Below are positions 29,267 to 39,368 of a stretch of DNA of 45,889 nucleotides, piece by piece. This stretch comes from Gammaproteobacteria bacterium (GTDB taxonomy: Bacteria; Pseudomonadota; Gammaproteobacteria; Nitrosococcales; Methylophagaceae), in assembly GCA_028598975.1 (NCBI GenBank), contig JAQRMU010000081.1, positions 1 to 45,889 on the forward strand, given 5' to 3'. The notes beneath the pieces are model-generated. The model was given only the letters and a program-made list of their open reading frames with translations, searched no databases and was not told the DNA's origin. The position numbers and the translations under genes are program-made. Position 1 is the stretch's first letter; each line of letters opens with the position of its first letter.

Positions 29267-31000
29267 ATGACACAACACATTATCACTAGGGACGCTACGG
29301 GGTGGCAAAATTTACCTAAGCAGTGGCCAGATTGTTTACGACGCGTATTTGCTGCACGAGGTATTCAATCTGAAGCGGAGTTAAGTTATGACTTAGCTGA
29401 CTTACCTAAACCTGAGTTAATGTTGGGCATGGACGCTGCGGTTCAACTTCTTGCCCTAGCGGTGATGCAACAGTGGAAAATAATGATTGTTGCCGATTTT
29501 GATACTGATGGGGCAACCAGTTGTGCTGTGGCAATACGTGGGTTACAGGTCATGGGAGCAACACAGCTTGATTATATTGTTCCTAATCGTTTCATACATG
29601 GCTATGGCTTAACCCCAGAATTGTTGGCCGAGATTCCTGCTAATGAACAACCCGATTTGTTACTCACTGTTGATAATGGCATTGCCAGCATAGAAGGGGT
29701 TGAAGTCGCCCATCAACGTGGTATTAAAGTATTAGTCACCGATCATCATTTACCTGGAGATGAATTACCAAAAGCTGAGGCTATTATTAACCCAAACCAG
29801 AAAGGAGACACCTTTCCAAGTAAGAATATGGCTGGGGTAGGTGTGTGCTTTTATTTGTTATTAGGCGTGCGACAAGCGCTACGAAAACAAGGCTGGTTTG
29901 AACAGCAACAGATTGAAAGTCCTAAGCTTAATACCTTATTAGACTTAGTTGCATTAGGCACTGTGGCGGATGTGGTTCCTTTAGATAAATTAAACAGAAC
30001 CTTGGTCAACTTTGGTTTAGCTCGTATTAGGGCTGGGCGAGCATGTGCTGGTATTAATGCCATTGTTCAAGTGTCGGGTCGAGATTTACGCACCTTATCA
30101 TCACCAGATATGGGATTCTCTATTGCTCCAAGGCTCAATGCTGCTGGTCGATTAGAAGATATGGGTATGGGGATAGAAACCTTGCTCACCAATGATATGG
30201 TTGAAGCCGTAGATGCTGCACAGATGTTAGATGATATAAACAAGCAGCGCCGTGATGTTGAGCAAAATATGCAGCAGCAGGCTTTAGTGATGTTAGACAA
30301 AATGGCCTTTGATGAGGAAGAACAGCCATTAGGTTATTGCTTACATGATTCGCAATGGCATCAAGGGGTGGTTGGTTTATTAGCATCACGCATTAAAGAG
30401 CGCCAATATCGCCCCGTTATTGCCTTTGCATCGGGTAATGAAGGTGAAGTAAAAGGATCGGCACGCTCAATTCCAGGCGTACATATACGCGATATATTGG
30501 CCTTGGTCGCAAACAGGATGCCGACAGGAATGCTCACTCGCTTTGGTGGTCACGCAATGGCAGCAGGGCTCACATTGGCTGAGAAAGATCTTCCATTATT
30601 TGAACAACATTTCTTAGCCGCATTAGAACAAACTATTGAGCCATCACTGTTAAAGCAAGACTTAATGTCAGACGGTGAATTAACAGCAAATGAAATATCG
30701 TTAGAGATTGCTGAATTATTACCCACTGCAGCACCGTGGGGACAAGGCTTTCTTGAACCTCAATTTCATGGTGTGTTCACTGTTATTGCGATACGAGCAG
30801 TCGGGCAACAGCAGGATCATCTACGCTTAACCGTTGATAGTGGGGAAGGGGAACACATTACTGCGATGGCGTTTCGTCAGCAACAGCCTGATTGGTTAGA
30901 TCAGGGTGATCAAGTTAGGCTTCGTTACCGATTAGCCGTCAATGAATTTAGGCAACAACGTTCTGTGCAAATGCTAGTTGAGAATATATTACAGGCTTAA
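29267..31000 (+). CDS. recJ: Single-stranded-DNA-specific exonuclease RecJ
   Basis: IVADFDTDGATSCAVA, TVDNGIAS, VTDHHLPG, GGHAMAAGLTL. Confidence 0.96.
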   Translation: MTQHIITRDATGWQNLPKQWPDCLRRVFAARGIQSEAELSYDLADLPKPELMLGMDAAVQLLALAVMQQWKIMIVADFDTDGATSCAVAIRGLQVMGATQLDYIVPNRFIHGYGLTPELLAEIPANEQPDLLLTVDNGIASIEGVEVAHQRGIKVLVTDHHLPGDELPKAEAIINPNQKGDTFPSKNMAGVGVCFYLLLGVRQALRKQGWFEQQQIESPKLNTLLDLVALGTVADVVPLDKLNRTLVNFGLARIRAGRACAGINAIVQVSGRDLRTLSSPDMGFSIAPRLNAAGRLEDMGMGIETLLTNDMVEAVDAAQMLDDINKQRRDVEQNMQQQALVMLDKMAFDEEEQPLGYCLHDSQWHQGVVGLLASRIKERQYRPVIAFASGNEGEVKGSARSIPGVHIRDILALVANRMPTGMLTRFGGHAMAAGLTLAEKDLPLFEQHFLAALEQTIEPSLLKQDLMSDGELTANEISLEIAELLPTAAPWGQGFLEPQFHGVFTVIAIRAVGQQQDHLRLTVDSGEGEHITAMAFRQQQPDWLDQGDQVRLRYRLAVNEFRQQRSVQMLVENILQA

Positions 31001-31969
31001 ATATCCAAGGTTTCAACACCAACCTGCTGTCTAAAGCCTGCAAGTTCATCACCCGAAAAAAGCTCGGTACCTGGGTGCATAACCGTACCTGCACCACAGG
31101 CAATACCGTAACGTAGTACTTGTTCAGGAACATGGCCCAAGCTAAAGCCTGTTACTAGTCCCGCCACCATTGAGTCACCAGCACCAACGGTTGTGTTTAT
31201 AGGAACATTAAGTGCCTTGGCATAATAGCTATTGTCAGGACTCACTAAAATAGCGCCTTCGTCTCCTAACGACACACACATGGGTTACATGATTCTGTTG
31301 TATTTTACGTGCTTCAGTTGCTACATCAGTGATGCTTGGCAATTCACGTCCAATAATTGTTTCTAACTCATAACGATTAGGTTTAATCAAAAATGGCTTG
31401 GCTGCAATAGCCAGTTTTAATGCGTCGCCATGTGTATCAATGACTGCTTTACCACCACCCACATTAACTCGCTCGACAAGTTTGGCATACAAATCATGAG
31501 AGATATTAGGCTGACAAGACCCAGTGATAATTCCAAACCCTTGTCCGGTAAGGGATATAAAGTCATCGATCACACGATTAAGCTGTGTTTGAGGTATTGC
31601 TGTCCCCGCATCCGTTACTTGGTACTGTGTTTGTGTATCCAACTCAATAATAGTGCTATTAATACGGGTTTCACCATCGACATGTTCGTAATAGACATTA
31701 TCTAATTGCTGTTCTAATAAACGTTGTAGTAATTGACCTACATCACCCGCAACAATACAGAATGTGTGTGCATCAACCTGCATTCGTTTTAATGCTCGAC
31801 CGATATTGATACCGTTGCCACCCGGATCATGACGAGCAGCATCAGAGCGTGATTTTTGTTCGGGAATCAATTTAGAAACGTGATAAGTCACATCCAGAGC
31901 CGGATTAAGACATAGGGTTGTAATATGTGTAGAGGGAAATATCTGGCTCATTATTTCAATATACCGCAT
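30997..31969 (-). pseudogene. pfkB: PfkB-type 6-phosphofructokinase/sugar kinase split by a frameshift
   Basis: ORF 31969..31235 (LNPALDVTYHV...GGNGINIGRALKR...IKPNRYELETIIGRELP) and ORF 31281..30997 (SLGDEGAILVS...TTVGAGDSMVAG) form one protein if 2 nt are restored (or 1 removed) at the acacacac tract, 31272-31279. Confidence 0.88.
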
Positions 31970-32071
31970 TTATGATAAGGACACTATGACGCTTAAAAAC
32001 AGAAAGTGATTGAAGATTTATTAAATGATTAGCAAACTACTCTTCTTTTTATATTTTAAAGCGACTCGATT

Positions 32072-34144
32072 TTGGTTCAAGCCCTCTTCAATGCGATTGA
32101 AGCATTTATGCCTGATTTTAAGGTACGCCCTCAGCAGTTAGCAATGAGTCAGTTCATTGCCGATAGAATACAAGCGGGCGAGCACCAGCGTATGGCAGTG
32201 GTTGAAGCACCAACAGGTGTGGGGAAAACACTAGCGTATCTAGCTGGTGCCATTGATACGGCTTTAGAACAAAAGAAAATGTTGGTGATTAGTACAGCCA
32301 CGGTTAATTTACAGCAACAACTTCTACAAAAAGATTTGCCCGCATTTGCCCGCGCTACTGGAAAAGAACTTAAGTTTATTCAAGCAAAAGGGCGACGACG
32401 TTACCTTTGCCCCAGTAAATTAGTCAGTGTTGCTAGTGATAATCAGCTCGATTTAACGCTGGATGTGGATAGTAAATATCAACAGGCTAAACGTCAAAGT
32501 CGAGCTAAAGTGATTTTTACTGAATGGGATAAAGGTCAGTGGGATGGCGATCGTGATAGTCGAAGTGACTCAATCGAGCCTGCGCTTTGGCATGATATAT
32601 CAACAGATTCAGAAGGCTGTGCTGGCAAGAGTTGCTCAAAATTCCATCGTTGTCCTTATTATATCGTGCGCAAAGAAATGGCAACGGCTCAGGTGATTGT
32701 TGCCAACCATGATTTAGTGTTGAGTGATGCTGATTTAGGTGGTGGCCTAGTTTTACCCAATCCAGAAGAGATCTTATTTGTATTTGATGAAGCCCATAAT
32801 CTGCCACAAAAGGCACTCGATCACGCGGCTAAAGCATTGAACTTTGCTCAACTTTATCAAACAACAGAAACTGCTGATAGTGTATTGAAAAAGCTGGCAA
32901 AAGCTCTTGCCTATCGTCAACATGATTTTGGTTTTATGATGATGGAGTTACGACGAGATTTACCGGGCGTTATTACCCTGTTGCAACAAATGGAAACATT
33001 ATTACAAAGTGATGATTTGGTTAAAGATGTCATTGCAGGGAAAATAAGTGAGCCACGCATTTATTGGCAAAGCCCACTTGTAAAAGCATTAATAACGCCA
33101 TGTCATGGTTTGCTACAAAGAGCCAATATCATTTATAAACACTATGCCGTGTTTGCCAAGTGGATTAAAGATGGCATAGAAACACAACAAGTGCCTAATA
33201 AAGTCGCCGAAGTATTATTGCCTCAAATAGGTACTGTGCAGAATATATTCGGTTATTTGATTGATTTTATGGCTTTATTTCTTGATGAAGATAAACAAGA
33301 TTTCCCACCTAATGTTCGCTGGTTATCGTATGAAAAATTTTCAAAATCAACAACACTTGTTATTAATGCAGGGCCAATGACATCTGCATATTTCCTTGAA
33401 AAAAGCCTATGGAATCGAGCCTATGGCACAGTGTTAACCTCAGCAACATTGAGAGGGATGGGCTTATTTCAACGTTTTAGAAGTGATTGTGGCCTAAAAC
33501 GTTTTAATGAAACTCATTTCTTAGCAGTAAAGTCTCCCTTTAACTATCAGCAACAAGCCACATTATCATTACCTGAAATGAACGCATTACCCAATGAGAA
33601 CTTTGGCGATTGGCAACAGGAAGTTGTAGAAAAATTGCTCACTGTTATTGATAGAGATGAGGCAACGCTCGTGTTATTTACCTCAAAAGTGGTGATGGAT
33701 TTTGTGCATCAACAATTGCCGAGTGAGCTTGAAGAGTTAGTCTTGTTACAAGGTGAGAAGTTATCACCTAAAAATATGATTATTGAACATATACAGCGGG
33801 TTAAATCAGGAAAAGGTAGCATAATATTTGGCATGGACCGCTTTGCAGAAGGTGTCGATCTGCCAGGCAATTTATGTACACATGTCGTGATTACAAAGCT
33901 TCCTTTTCCTGTATTTACAAGACCAATCGAGCAAGCCAAGCAGGAATGGATTTTACGATCAGGGGGACAGCCTTTTATTGCTTTATCATTACCTGCTGTC
34001 AGCGTCAGGTTAATTCAAGCCTGTGGGCGTTTATTGCGTAAAGAAACAGACACAGGGCGAATTACAATTTTAGATCGACGGTTGCTAACAAAAGCGTATG
34101 GCAAGAAACTATTAGAGCATTTGCCTGATTATAAAATTAGGTGA
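32072..34144 (+). CDS. DinG/YoaA-type ATP-dependent DNA helicase
   Basis: EAPTGVGKTLAYLAGA, DEAHNL, cysteine-rich Fe-S type segment C..KSCSKFHRCPYY, QACGRLLRKETDTG. Confidence 0.93.
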   Translation: MVQALFNAIEAFMPDFKVRPQQLAMSQFIADRIQAGEHQRMAVVEAPTGVGKTLAYLAGAIDTALEQKKMLVISTATVNLQQQLLQKDLPAFARATGKELKFIQAKGRRRYLCPSKLVSVASDNQLDLTLDVDSKYQQAKRQSRAKVIFTEWDKGQWDGDRDSRSDSIEPALWHDISTDSEGCAGKSCSKFHRCPYYIVRKEMATAQVIVANHDLVLSDADLGGGLVLPNPEEILFVFDEAHNLPQKALDHAAKALNFAQLYQTTETADSVLKKLAKALAYRQHDFGFMMMELRRDLPGVITLLQQMETLLQSDDLVKDVIAGKISEPRIYWQSPLVKALITPCHGLLQRANIIYKHYAVFAKWIKDGIETQQVPNKVAEVLLPQIGTVQNIFGYLIDFMALFLDEDKQDFPPNVRWLSYEKFSKSTTLVINAGPMTSAYFLEKSLWNRAYGTVLTSATLRGMGLFQRFRSDCGLKRFNETHFLAVKSPFNYQQQATLSLPEMNALPNENFGDWQQEVVEKLLTVIDRDEATLVLFTSKVVMDFVHQQLPSELEELVLLQGEKLSPKNMIIEHIQRVKSGKGSIIFGMDRFAEGVDLPGNLCTHVVITKLPFPVFTRPIEQAKQEWILRSGGQPFIALSLPAVSVRLIQACGRLLRKETDTGRITILDRRLLTKAYGKKLLEHLPDYKIR

Positions 34145-34291
34145 GCGAGTGTTAAGGCTTTAGGTGCAGAGTTACCCCACTTTTAAAATGCATAATTTAA
34201 AGAGTTTTATAAAAACAATACTCGTTCAGTCCATATTAAGCTTGTCGATGTAATACTTTCTTTTAAAACATCACCCTTAAGAGAGTAAGTC

Positions 34292-34612
34292 ATGAAAAAA
34301 TTAGTTTTTAATCATCCTGCAATCATAGATAGTTCTGGAGATCTGAGTGCTAAATTAATCATAGCTAGAGTCAAAGAAATGAATACTTTTGATTTAAACA
34401 TTCTTATTCAATTATTACCTAATGCCAGCATGGCTAAACATAGGGTTCAGAATGAGATTTATATAAAAAGTACTTCGCCAGCCGTATCATCTGTCTTTAA
34501 AAGTCTTACGGAGAGTAGTGACTCTGCATTTTCAAAAGGCACAATAGCAATAGATTTAGATGATTATAATGATTTTTCGTCTGGAAATGATGACGACAAT
34601 TTAGTTCACTAA
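34292..34612 (+). CDS. Hypothetical protein
   Basis: 106-aa ORF with RBS-like aagagag upstream; no family recognised. Confidence 0.5.
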   Translation: MKKLVFNHPAIIDSSGDLSAKLIIARVKEMNTFDLNILIQLLPNASMAKHRVQNEIYIKSTSPAVSSVFKSLTESSDSAFSKGTIAIDLDDYNDFSSGNDDDNLVH

Positions 34613-34756
34613 GACTTGTTTTCTTAAGTGAATAGTATTTAATTTATCATATGAAAGATAGAAAATTAATACCAATTTATTAAGTTTGACCTCAACTCTT
34701 TATTAGATTAAATTGGACACAGGTTTTTTAATTACGCAACAACGTTAAGGTTTGTA

Positions 34757-35260
34757 ATGGAATTAAAACTACATGATATTCGAATGGATGCTGTTGATGA
34801 GGCGTTATTAAAAGCTAAGCAATATCGTTCACTTCTTGAGCCTGAAATTGCAGAAAGCATCTGTCTTGATGTTTTGCATATCGATCCTGAGAATCAATCC
34901 GTTCTGATTGTTTATATTCTTGCACTATTGGATCAAATTTCCCGAACTGAAAAACAAACACAAATCAAAAGTATTGAGCGCACGATTGAGAAGTTAACGA
35001 GCCAATATCAGCGTTATTATTATTCTGGCTTGCTAAATGAACGTCGAGCACGGCATTTAATTACACAGGCGATGTCTCATTCTTTTGCTTATGATTATTT
35101 CATCGAAGCACTAAAGTTTTATCAACAAGCCGTAGATAGATGCCCTGAGAAAAATGATGAAGCTATTCTCAGATGGAACAGTTGTATCAGGACAATAGAA
35201 AAAGAGAAACTAAAACCACGACGAGATAGTGAAGATATTTTAGTAGACATGGAAAGTTAA
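34757..35260 (+). CDS. Hypothetical TPR-like helical protein, first gene of sdh-like operon
   Basis: TPR-like sequence (EPEIAESICLDVLHIDPENQSVLIVYILALLDQ); stop codon overlaps start of the cytochrome b gene (TAATG). Confidence 0.7.
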   Translation: MELKLHDIRMDAVDEALLKAKQYRSLLEPEIAESICLDVLHIDPENQSVLIVYILALLDQISRTEKQTQIKSIERTIEKLTSQYQRYYYSGLLNERRARHLITQAMSHSFAYDYFIEALKFYQQAVDRCPEKNDEAILRWNSCIRTIEKEKLKPRRDSEDILVDMES

Positions 35261-35847
35261 TGGTACTTCAATTACAAAAGAGAACTATGGCGTTGGCAGG
35301 TGTTGTAATGACTGCTTACCTTATCTTTCACATGCTTTCAAACCTAAGCTTTTTCTCAGAACGCACTTTTATCCAATTTTATGATATTTACAATGGTGGG
35401 CCGATTAGGTGGTTGGTGTTATTACTGATGATTGTTGCTATTGCCATTCATGTGAAAGCAGCCGTTAAAATTCGTAGCGTGAACGCCAAGGCTCGTACGG
35501 TCGATTACGCGAAGCATGATAAATTCAAAATACCTGCCCCTTTAGTGACCGTTAGTATTATCTTCTTATTAAGCTTCATCGTTATACATATTATTCAAAC
35601 GTTATTATTTGATACATCACAACTTTATAGTGAAGTAACACAACTCTTTCAGTCAGAAATAATGGTGTTGTTTTATTTAGCAGGATTATTCGTTCTAACC
35701 ATGCATTTGCAGCATTCAATCGCAAATGTACTACAAACTTTGGGTAAAACATCAGTGATTTGTCACGGCTTAGTTTGGAGTGGGGTACTTGCTCTAACAG
35801 GTGGTTTTGCTTTGATTCCTCTTTATATCTATTTTGTGATGCCATGA
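35260..35847 (+). CDS. Succinate dehydrogenase/fumarate reductase cytochrome b subunit, B-type
   Basis: About 195-aa polytopic protein with spaced His residues ([38 protein letters not shown]) immediately before the flavoprotein gene. Confidence 0.88.
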   Translation: MVLQLQKRTMALAGVVMTAYLIFHMLSNLSFFSERTFIQFYDIYNGGPIRWLVLLLMIVAIAIHVKAAVKIRSVNAKARTVDYAKHDKFKIPAPLVTVSIIFLLSFIVIHIIQTLLFDTSQLYSEVTQLFQSEIMVLFYLAGLFVLTMHLQHSIANVLQTLGKTSVICHGLVWSGVLALTGGFALIPLYIYFVMP

Positions 35848-37784
35848 GTGATTTTGAGTTAGATAGCCACACGCCGAAGGGAAGTCTAGAAACTAGATGG
35901 ACCCAACATAAATTTGACTTGAAAATAGTCAACCCAGCGAACCGTAAAAAATACAATGTCATTATTGTGGGAACGGGATTAGCAGGAGCCGCTGCCGCTG
36001 CATCATTGGGCGAGATGGGCTATAACGTCAAAACATTTTGTTTCCAAGATAGCCCCAGACGAGCACATAGTATTGCGGCACAAGGTGGTATTAATGCGGC
36101 TAAAAACTATCAAAACGATGGTGATAGTGTGTGGCGTTTATTCTATGACACGATAAAAGGTGGTGATTACCGAGCGCGTGAATCCAATGTTTTCCGCCTT
36201 GCAGAATTAAGTACCAGCATTATTGACCAAGCTGTTGCACAGGGTGTGCCTTTTGCTCGTGAATATAGTGGTTATTTGGCCAACCGCTCTTTTGGTGGTG
36301 CTCAAGTATCGCGTACATTTTATGCCCGAGGGCAAACGGGACAGCAGTTATTAATTGGTGCTTATCAAGCGATGAGCAAACAAATTGATGAAGGCACGAT
36401 TACGCATCATTCACGTTGTGAAATGCAAGACCTGATTAAAATTAATGGTAAGGCTAAGGGGATTGTTTCTCGTGACTTAGTCACAGGCAAGCTTGAGTCA
36501 CATATGGCAGATGTTGTTGTATTGTGTACAGGCGGCTACGGCAATGTATTCTACCTTTCAACAAATGCCAAAGGTTGCAATGCCTCTGCCGCATGGCGCG
36601 CACATAAGCAGGGTGCATTATTCGCTAATCCAAGTTTTACTCAAATTCATCCAACCTGTATTCCTCAAGCGGGTGAGTTGCAATCAAAACTCACATTAAT
36701 GAGTGAGTCTTTGCGTAATGATGGCCGTATTTGGGCACCTAAGAACAAAGAAGATTGTGATAAAAACCCTGAAGAGATTGCCGAACAAGATCGTGATTAC
36801 TTCCTAGAAAGAATGTATCCCGCTTTTGGTAATTTAGTGCCACGTGATATTGCTTCTCGAGCAGTGAAATTGATCTGTGATGAAGGTCGTGGTGTAGGTC
36901 ATGCGATTGAGGGCAAAAAATTGGGTGTTTATCTCGATTTTGCTAATGCGATTAAAGTTCACGGTTTAGATGCCATTAGTGAGAAATATGGCAACCTATT
37001 TGATATGTACACACATATTGCGGCTGAAGACCCGTATACAACACCTATGCGTATTTACCCTGCTGTGCATTACACCATGGGGGGGCTTTGGGTTGATTAC
37101 AACTTAATGACCTCTATTGATGGGTTATTTGCTGGTGGTGAAGCTAACTTTTCAGATCACGGTGCTAATCGCTTGGGAGCAAGTGCATTAATGCAAGGCC
37201 TAGCCGATGGTTATTTTGTATTGCCATCAACGGTCTCTAATTATTTAGCACAACAAAAGCCATTAGATATAACGAAAACCTATCCAGAAGAAGAGCAAGC
37301 ATTACAACGTTGTAGTGACAGAATTAAGCAGTTAATGAATGCGCCAAACCCTCAGAAAACACCTGATGAATTCCACAGAAAGCTAGGAAAAATCATTTGG
37401 AATGCATGTGGAATGGCGAGAGAGAAAAGCGTTTTAGAAAGCGCTATTGCTGATATTAAGACATTGCGGGAACAATTCTGGCAACAAGTGAAAATAACGG
37501 GTAGTGATGAAACCTTAAATCAAACATTGGAGCGAGCAGGGCGAATTGCAGACTTCTTTGAACTTGCGGAGTTGATGTGCATTGATGCATTAACTCGTGA
37601 AGAATCGTGCGGCTGTCATGCACGAGAAGAACATATTACAGATGATGGTGAAGCTCAGCGTCATGATGATGAATTTTCTTATGTTGCCGCATGGCAATAT
37701 AGTGGCAATTTGAGTGTGCCAGTATTGTATAAAGAAGAGTTAGATTTCGAATTTGTAAGACCAACGACAAGAAATTATAGATGA
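35844..37784 (+). CDS. sdhA: Succinate dehydrogenase/fumarate reductase flavoprotein subunit
   Basis: [73 protein letters not shown]; start ATGA overlaps the cytochrome b stop. Confidence 0.95.
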   Translation: MSDFELDSHTPKGSLETRWTQHKFDLKIVNPANRKKYNVIIVGTGLAGAAAAASLGEMGYNVKTFCFQDSPRRAHSIAAQGGINAAKNYQNDGDSVWRLFYDTIKGGDYRARESNVFRLAELSTSIIDQAVAQGVPFAREYSGYLANRSFGGAQVSRTFYARGQTGQQLLIGAYQAMSKQIDEGTITHHSRCEMQDLIKINGKAKGIVSRDLVTGKLESHMADVVVLCTGGYGNVFYLSTNAKGCNASAAWRAHKQGALFANPSFTQIHPTCIPQAGELQSKLTLMSESLRNDGRIWAPKNKEDCDKNPEEIAEQDRDYFLERMYPAFGNLVPRDIASRAVKLICDEGRGVGHAIEGKKLGVYLDFANAIKVHGLDAISEKYGNLFDMYTHIAAEDPYTTPMRIYPAVHYTMGGLWVDYNLMTSIDGLFAGGEANFSDHGANRLGASALMQGLADGYFVLPSTVSNYLAQQKPLDITKTYPEEEQALQRCSDRIKQLMNAPNPQKTPDEFHRKLGKIIWNACGMAREKSVLESAIADIKTLREQFWQQVKITGSDETLNQTLERAGRIADFFELAELMCIDALTREESCGCHAREEHITDDGEAQRHDDEFSYVAAWQYSGNLSVPVLYKEELDFEFVRPTTRNYR

Positions 37785-37793
37785 GGCATTTGC

Positions 37794-37946
37794 ATGACTC
37801 CAGCACGAGATAAAATAGCTAAAACATCCCTTATTTCTACTAAAAAATCGAAAAAGAACTCGCTATTCCTCTCATTTTTAGAAAAAATAAGGAATATTTT
37901 TTCTTATTTTCCTTTTGCACTAGAATCAAGCAAAGGCCTCATATGA
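37794..37946 (+). CDS. Putative 50-aa basic/amphipathic protein between sdhA and sdhB (not in ORF track)
   Basis: MTPARDKIAKTSLISTKKSKKNSLFLSFLEKIRNIFSYFPFALESSKGLI*; stop overlaps sdhB start (ATATGA). Confidence 0.45.
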   Translation: MTPARDKIAKTSLISTKKSKKNSLFLSFLEKIRNIFSYFPFALESSKGLI

Positions 37947-38668
37947 TTTATAAACTCCATATTTGGCGCCAAGAAAGTGCGAATTCAAAAGGTGACTTTG
38001 AACAGCATGAGATTGATGTAAGCGAAGATACTTCTTTTTTAGAGATGTTAGATGCGCTTAATGAGCAGTTAATCGAAAATGATAAAGAAGCGATTGCATT
38101 TGATTTTGATTGCCGAGAAGGTATTTGTGGCTCGTGTAATTTAGTGATAAATGGTACGCCTCATGGCAAACATCGAGGCACCACGACCTGTCAGCAGTAT
38201 ATGCGCGACTATGCGGATGAGGCTGAGTTGTGGATTGAACCTTGGCGAGCGACAGCCTTTCCTATTATTAAAGATCTGATTGTTGATAGAACACCCTTTG
38301 AAAAGATTATTCAGGCAGGTGGTTATATTGAAATTAGAACAGGTTCAGCAGGTGAAGCGAATACGATTCCTGTTGCAAAAGAGGTATCAGATGCTGCGTT
38401 TGATTCAGCAACGTGTATTGGTTGTGCTGCCTGTGTTGCTGCCTGTCCAAATGCATCAGCAACATTATTTGTAGCTGCAAAAGTAACGCACTTATCGACA
38501 TTACCGCAAGGACAAATAGATAAAAAACGTGCTGAAAAACTATTAGAAGCGATGGATGAGCAAGGGTTTGGTGGCTGTAGTAACTACCGTGAATGTGAGC
38601 GTGTATGCCCGAAAGAAATTAGTGTAAGTACCATTACAACAATGAATAAGCTGTTGTATCAAGGATAG
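37943..38668 (+). CDS. sdhB: Succinate dehydrogenase/fumarate reductase iron-sulfur subunit
   Basis: CREGICGSCNLVING...TTCQQYM and CIGCAACVAACPNASA clusters. Confidence 0.95.
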   Translation: MIYKLHIWRQESANSKGDFEQHEIDVSEDTSFLEMLDALNEQLIENDKEAIAFDFDCREGICGSCNLVINGTPHGKHRGTTTCQQYMRDYADEAELWIEPWRATAFPIIKDLIVDRTPFEKIIQAGGYIEIRTGSAGEANTIPVAKEVSDAAFDSATCIGCAACVAACPNASATLFVAAKVTHLSTLPQGQIDKKRAEKLLEAMDEQGFGGCSNYRECERVCPKEISVSTITTMNKLLYQG

Positions 38669-38739
38669 GTATTATTGGCCTATAGAAAAAAAGAAGCTAT
38701 AATTAGTCTTAATATCGGTTTTAATTGTAGGCATTAATC

Positions 38740-38988
38740 ATGAGTAATAGTATTTTAGCGGATAGTTCAGTTAGTATTTCTGAGTTAAAGAAAAATCCGA
38801 TGGTCGCTGTTTCAAGTGGAGAGGGTTTTCCAGTCGCTGTTTTAAATCATAATAAGCCAGCATTTTATTGCATACCAGCTGATGCATGGGAGCAAATATT
38901 TGATCGACTTGAAGATGTTGAATTAGCAAGTCTTGCTAATAGCCGCATGGGTGGAGACACTATCGAGGTTTCTTTGGATGAGTTATAA
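38740..38988 (+). CDS. Phd/YefM (StbD-like) antitoxin
   Basis: VSISELKKNPMVAVSSGEGFPVAVLNHNKPAFYCIPADAWE. Confidence 0.88.
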   Translation: MSNSILADSSVSISELKKNPMVAVSSGEGFPVAVLNHNKPAFYCIPADAWEQIFDRLEDVELASLANSRMGGDTIEVSLDEL

Positions 38989-39262
38989 GCTTCGTTTTGA
39001 TAAGCGAGCATATAAGGAATGGCTAAAGTTAGATCCAGTTGTGAAAAGTCAATTTAAAAAGAAGCTGGTAGAACGGCTAGAGCAACCAGTAGTAGGTAGT
39101 AGTAAAGTATCGGGTGCTGATAATTGTTATAAAATTAAGTTGAAATCTGCAGGGTACCGCTTGGTGTATCAAATAATAGATAATGAACTTATCGTATTGG
39201 TGTTAGCTGTTGGAAAGCGCGAACGTAATACTGTTTATAAGACTGCACTTAAACGAGTTTAA
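38978..39262 (+). CDS. RelE/StbE family toxin
   Basis: MSYKLRFDKRAYKEWLKLDPVVKSQFKKKL...CYKIKLKSAGYRLVYQIIDNELIVLVLAVGKRERNTVY; overlaps the antitoxin. Confidence 0.92.
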   Translation: MSYKLRFDKRAYKEWLKLDPVVKSQFKKKLVERLEQPVVGSSKVSGADNCYKIKLKSAGYRLVYQIIDNELIVLVLAVGKRERNTVYKTALKRV

Positions 39263-39368
39263 TATACCCTTAATGCTTTTAAGGATGAAGCCAATCTAAA
39301 GCCAGTATACAATAGTCGGTTATTTAGTCGGATTGCTACTGACACCTATTATTTATGTTGGAGACACA

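Noticed and set aside
39262-39315. Possible degenerate fourth copy of the MITE-like repeat (aatatacccttaatgc...gatgaagcc...gccagtata)
   Set aside because: Only the end-like fragments match; no core hairpins.
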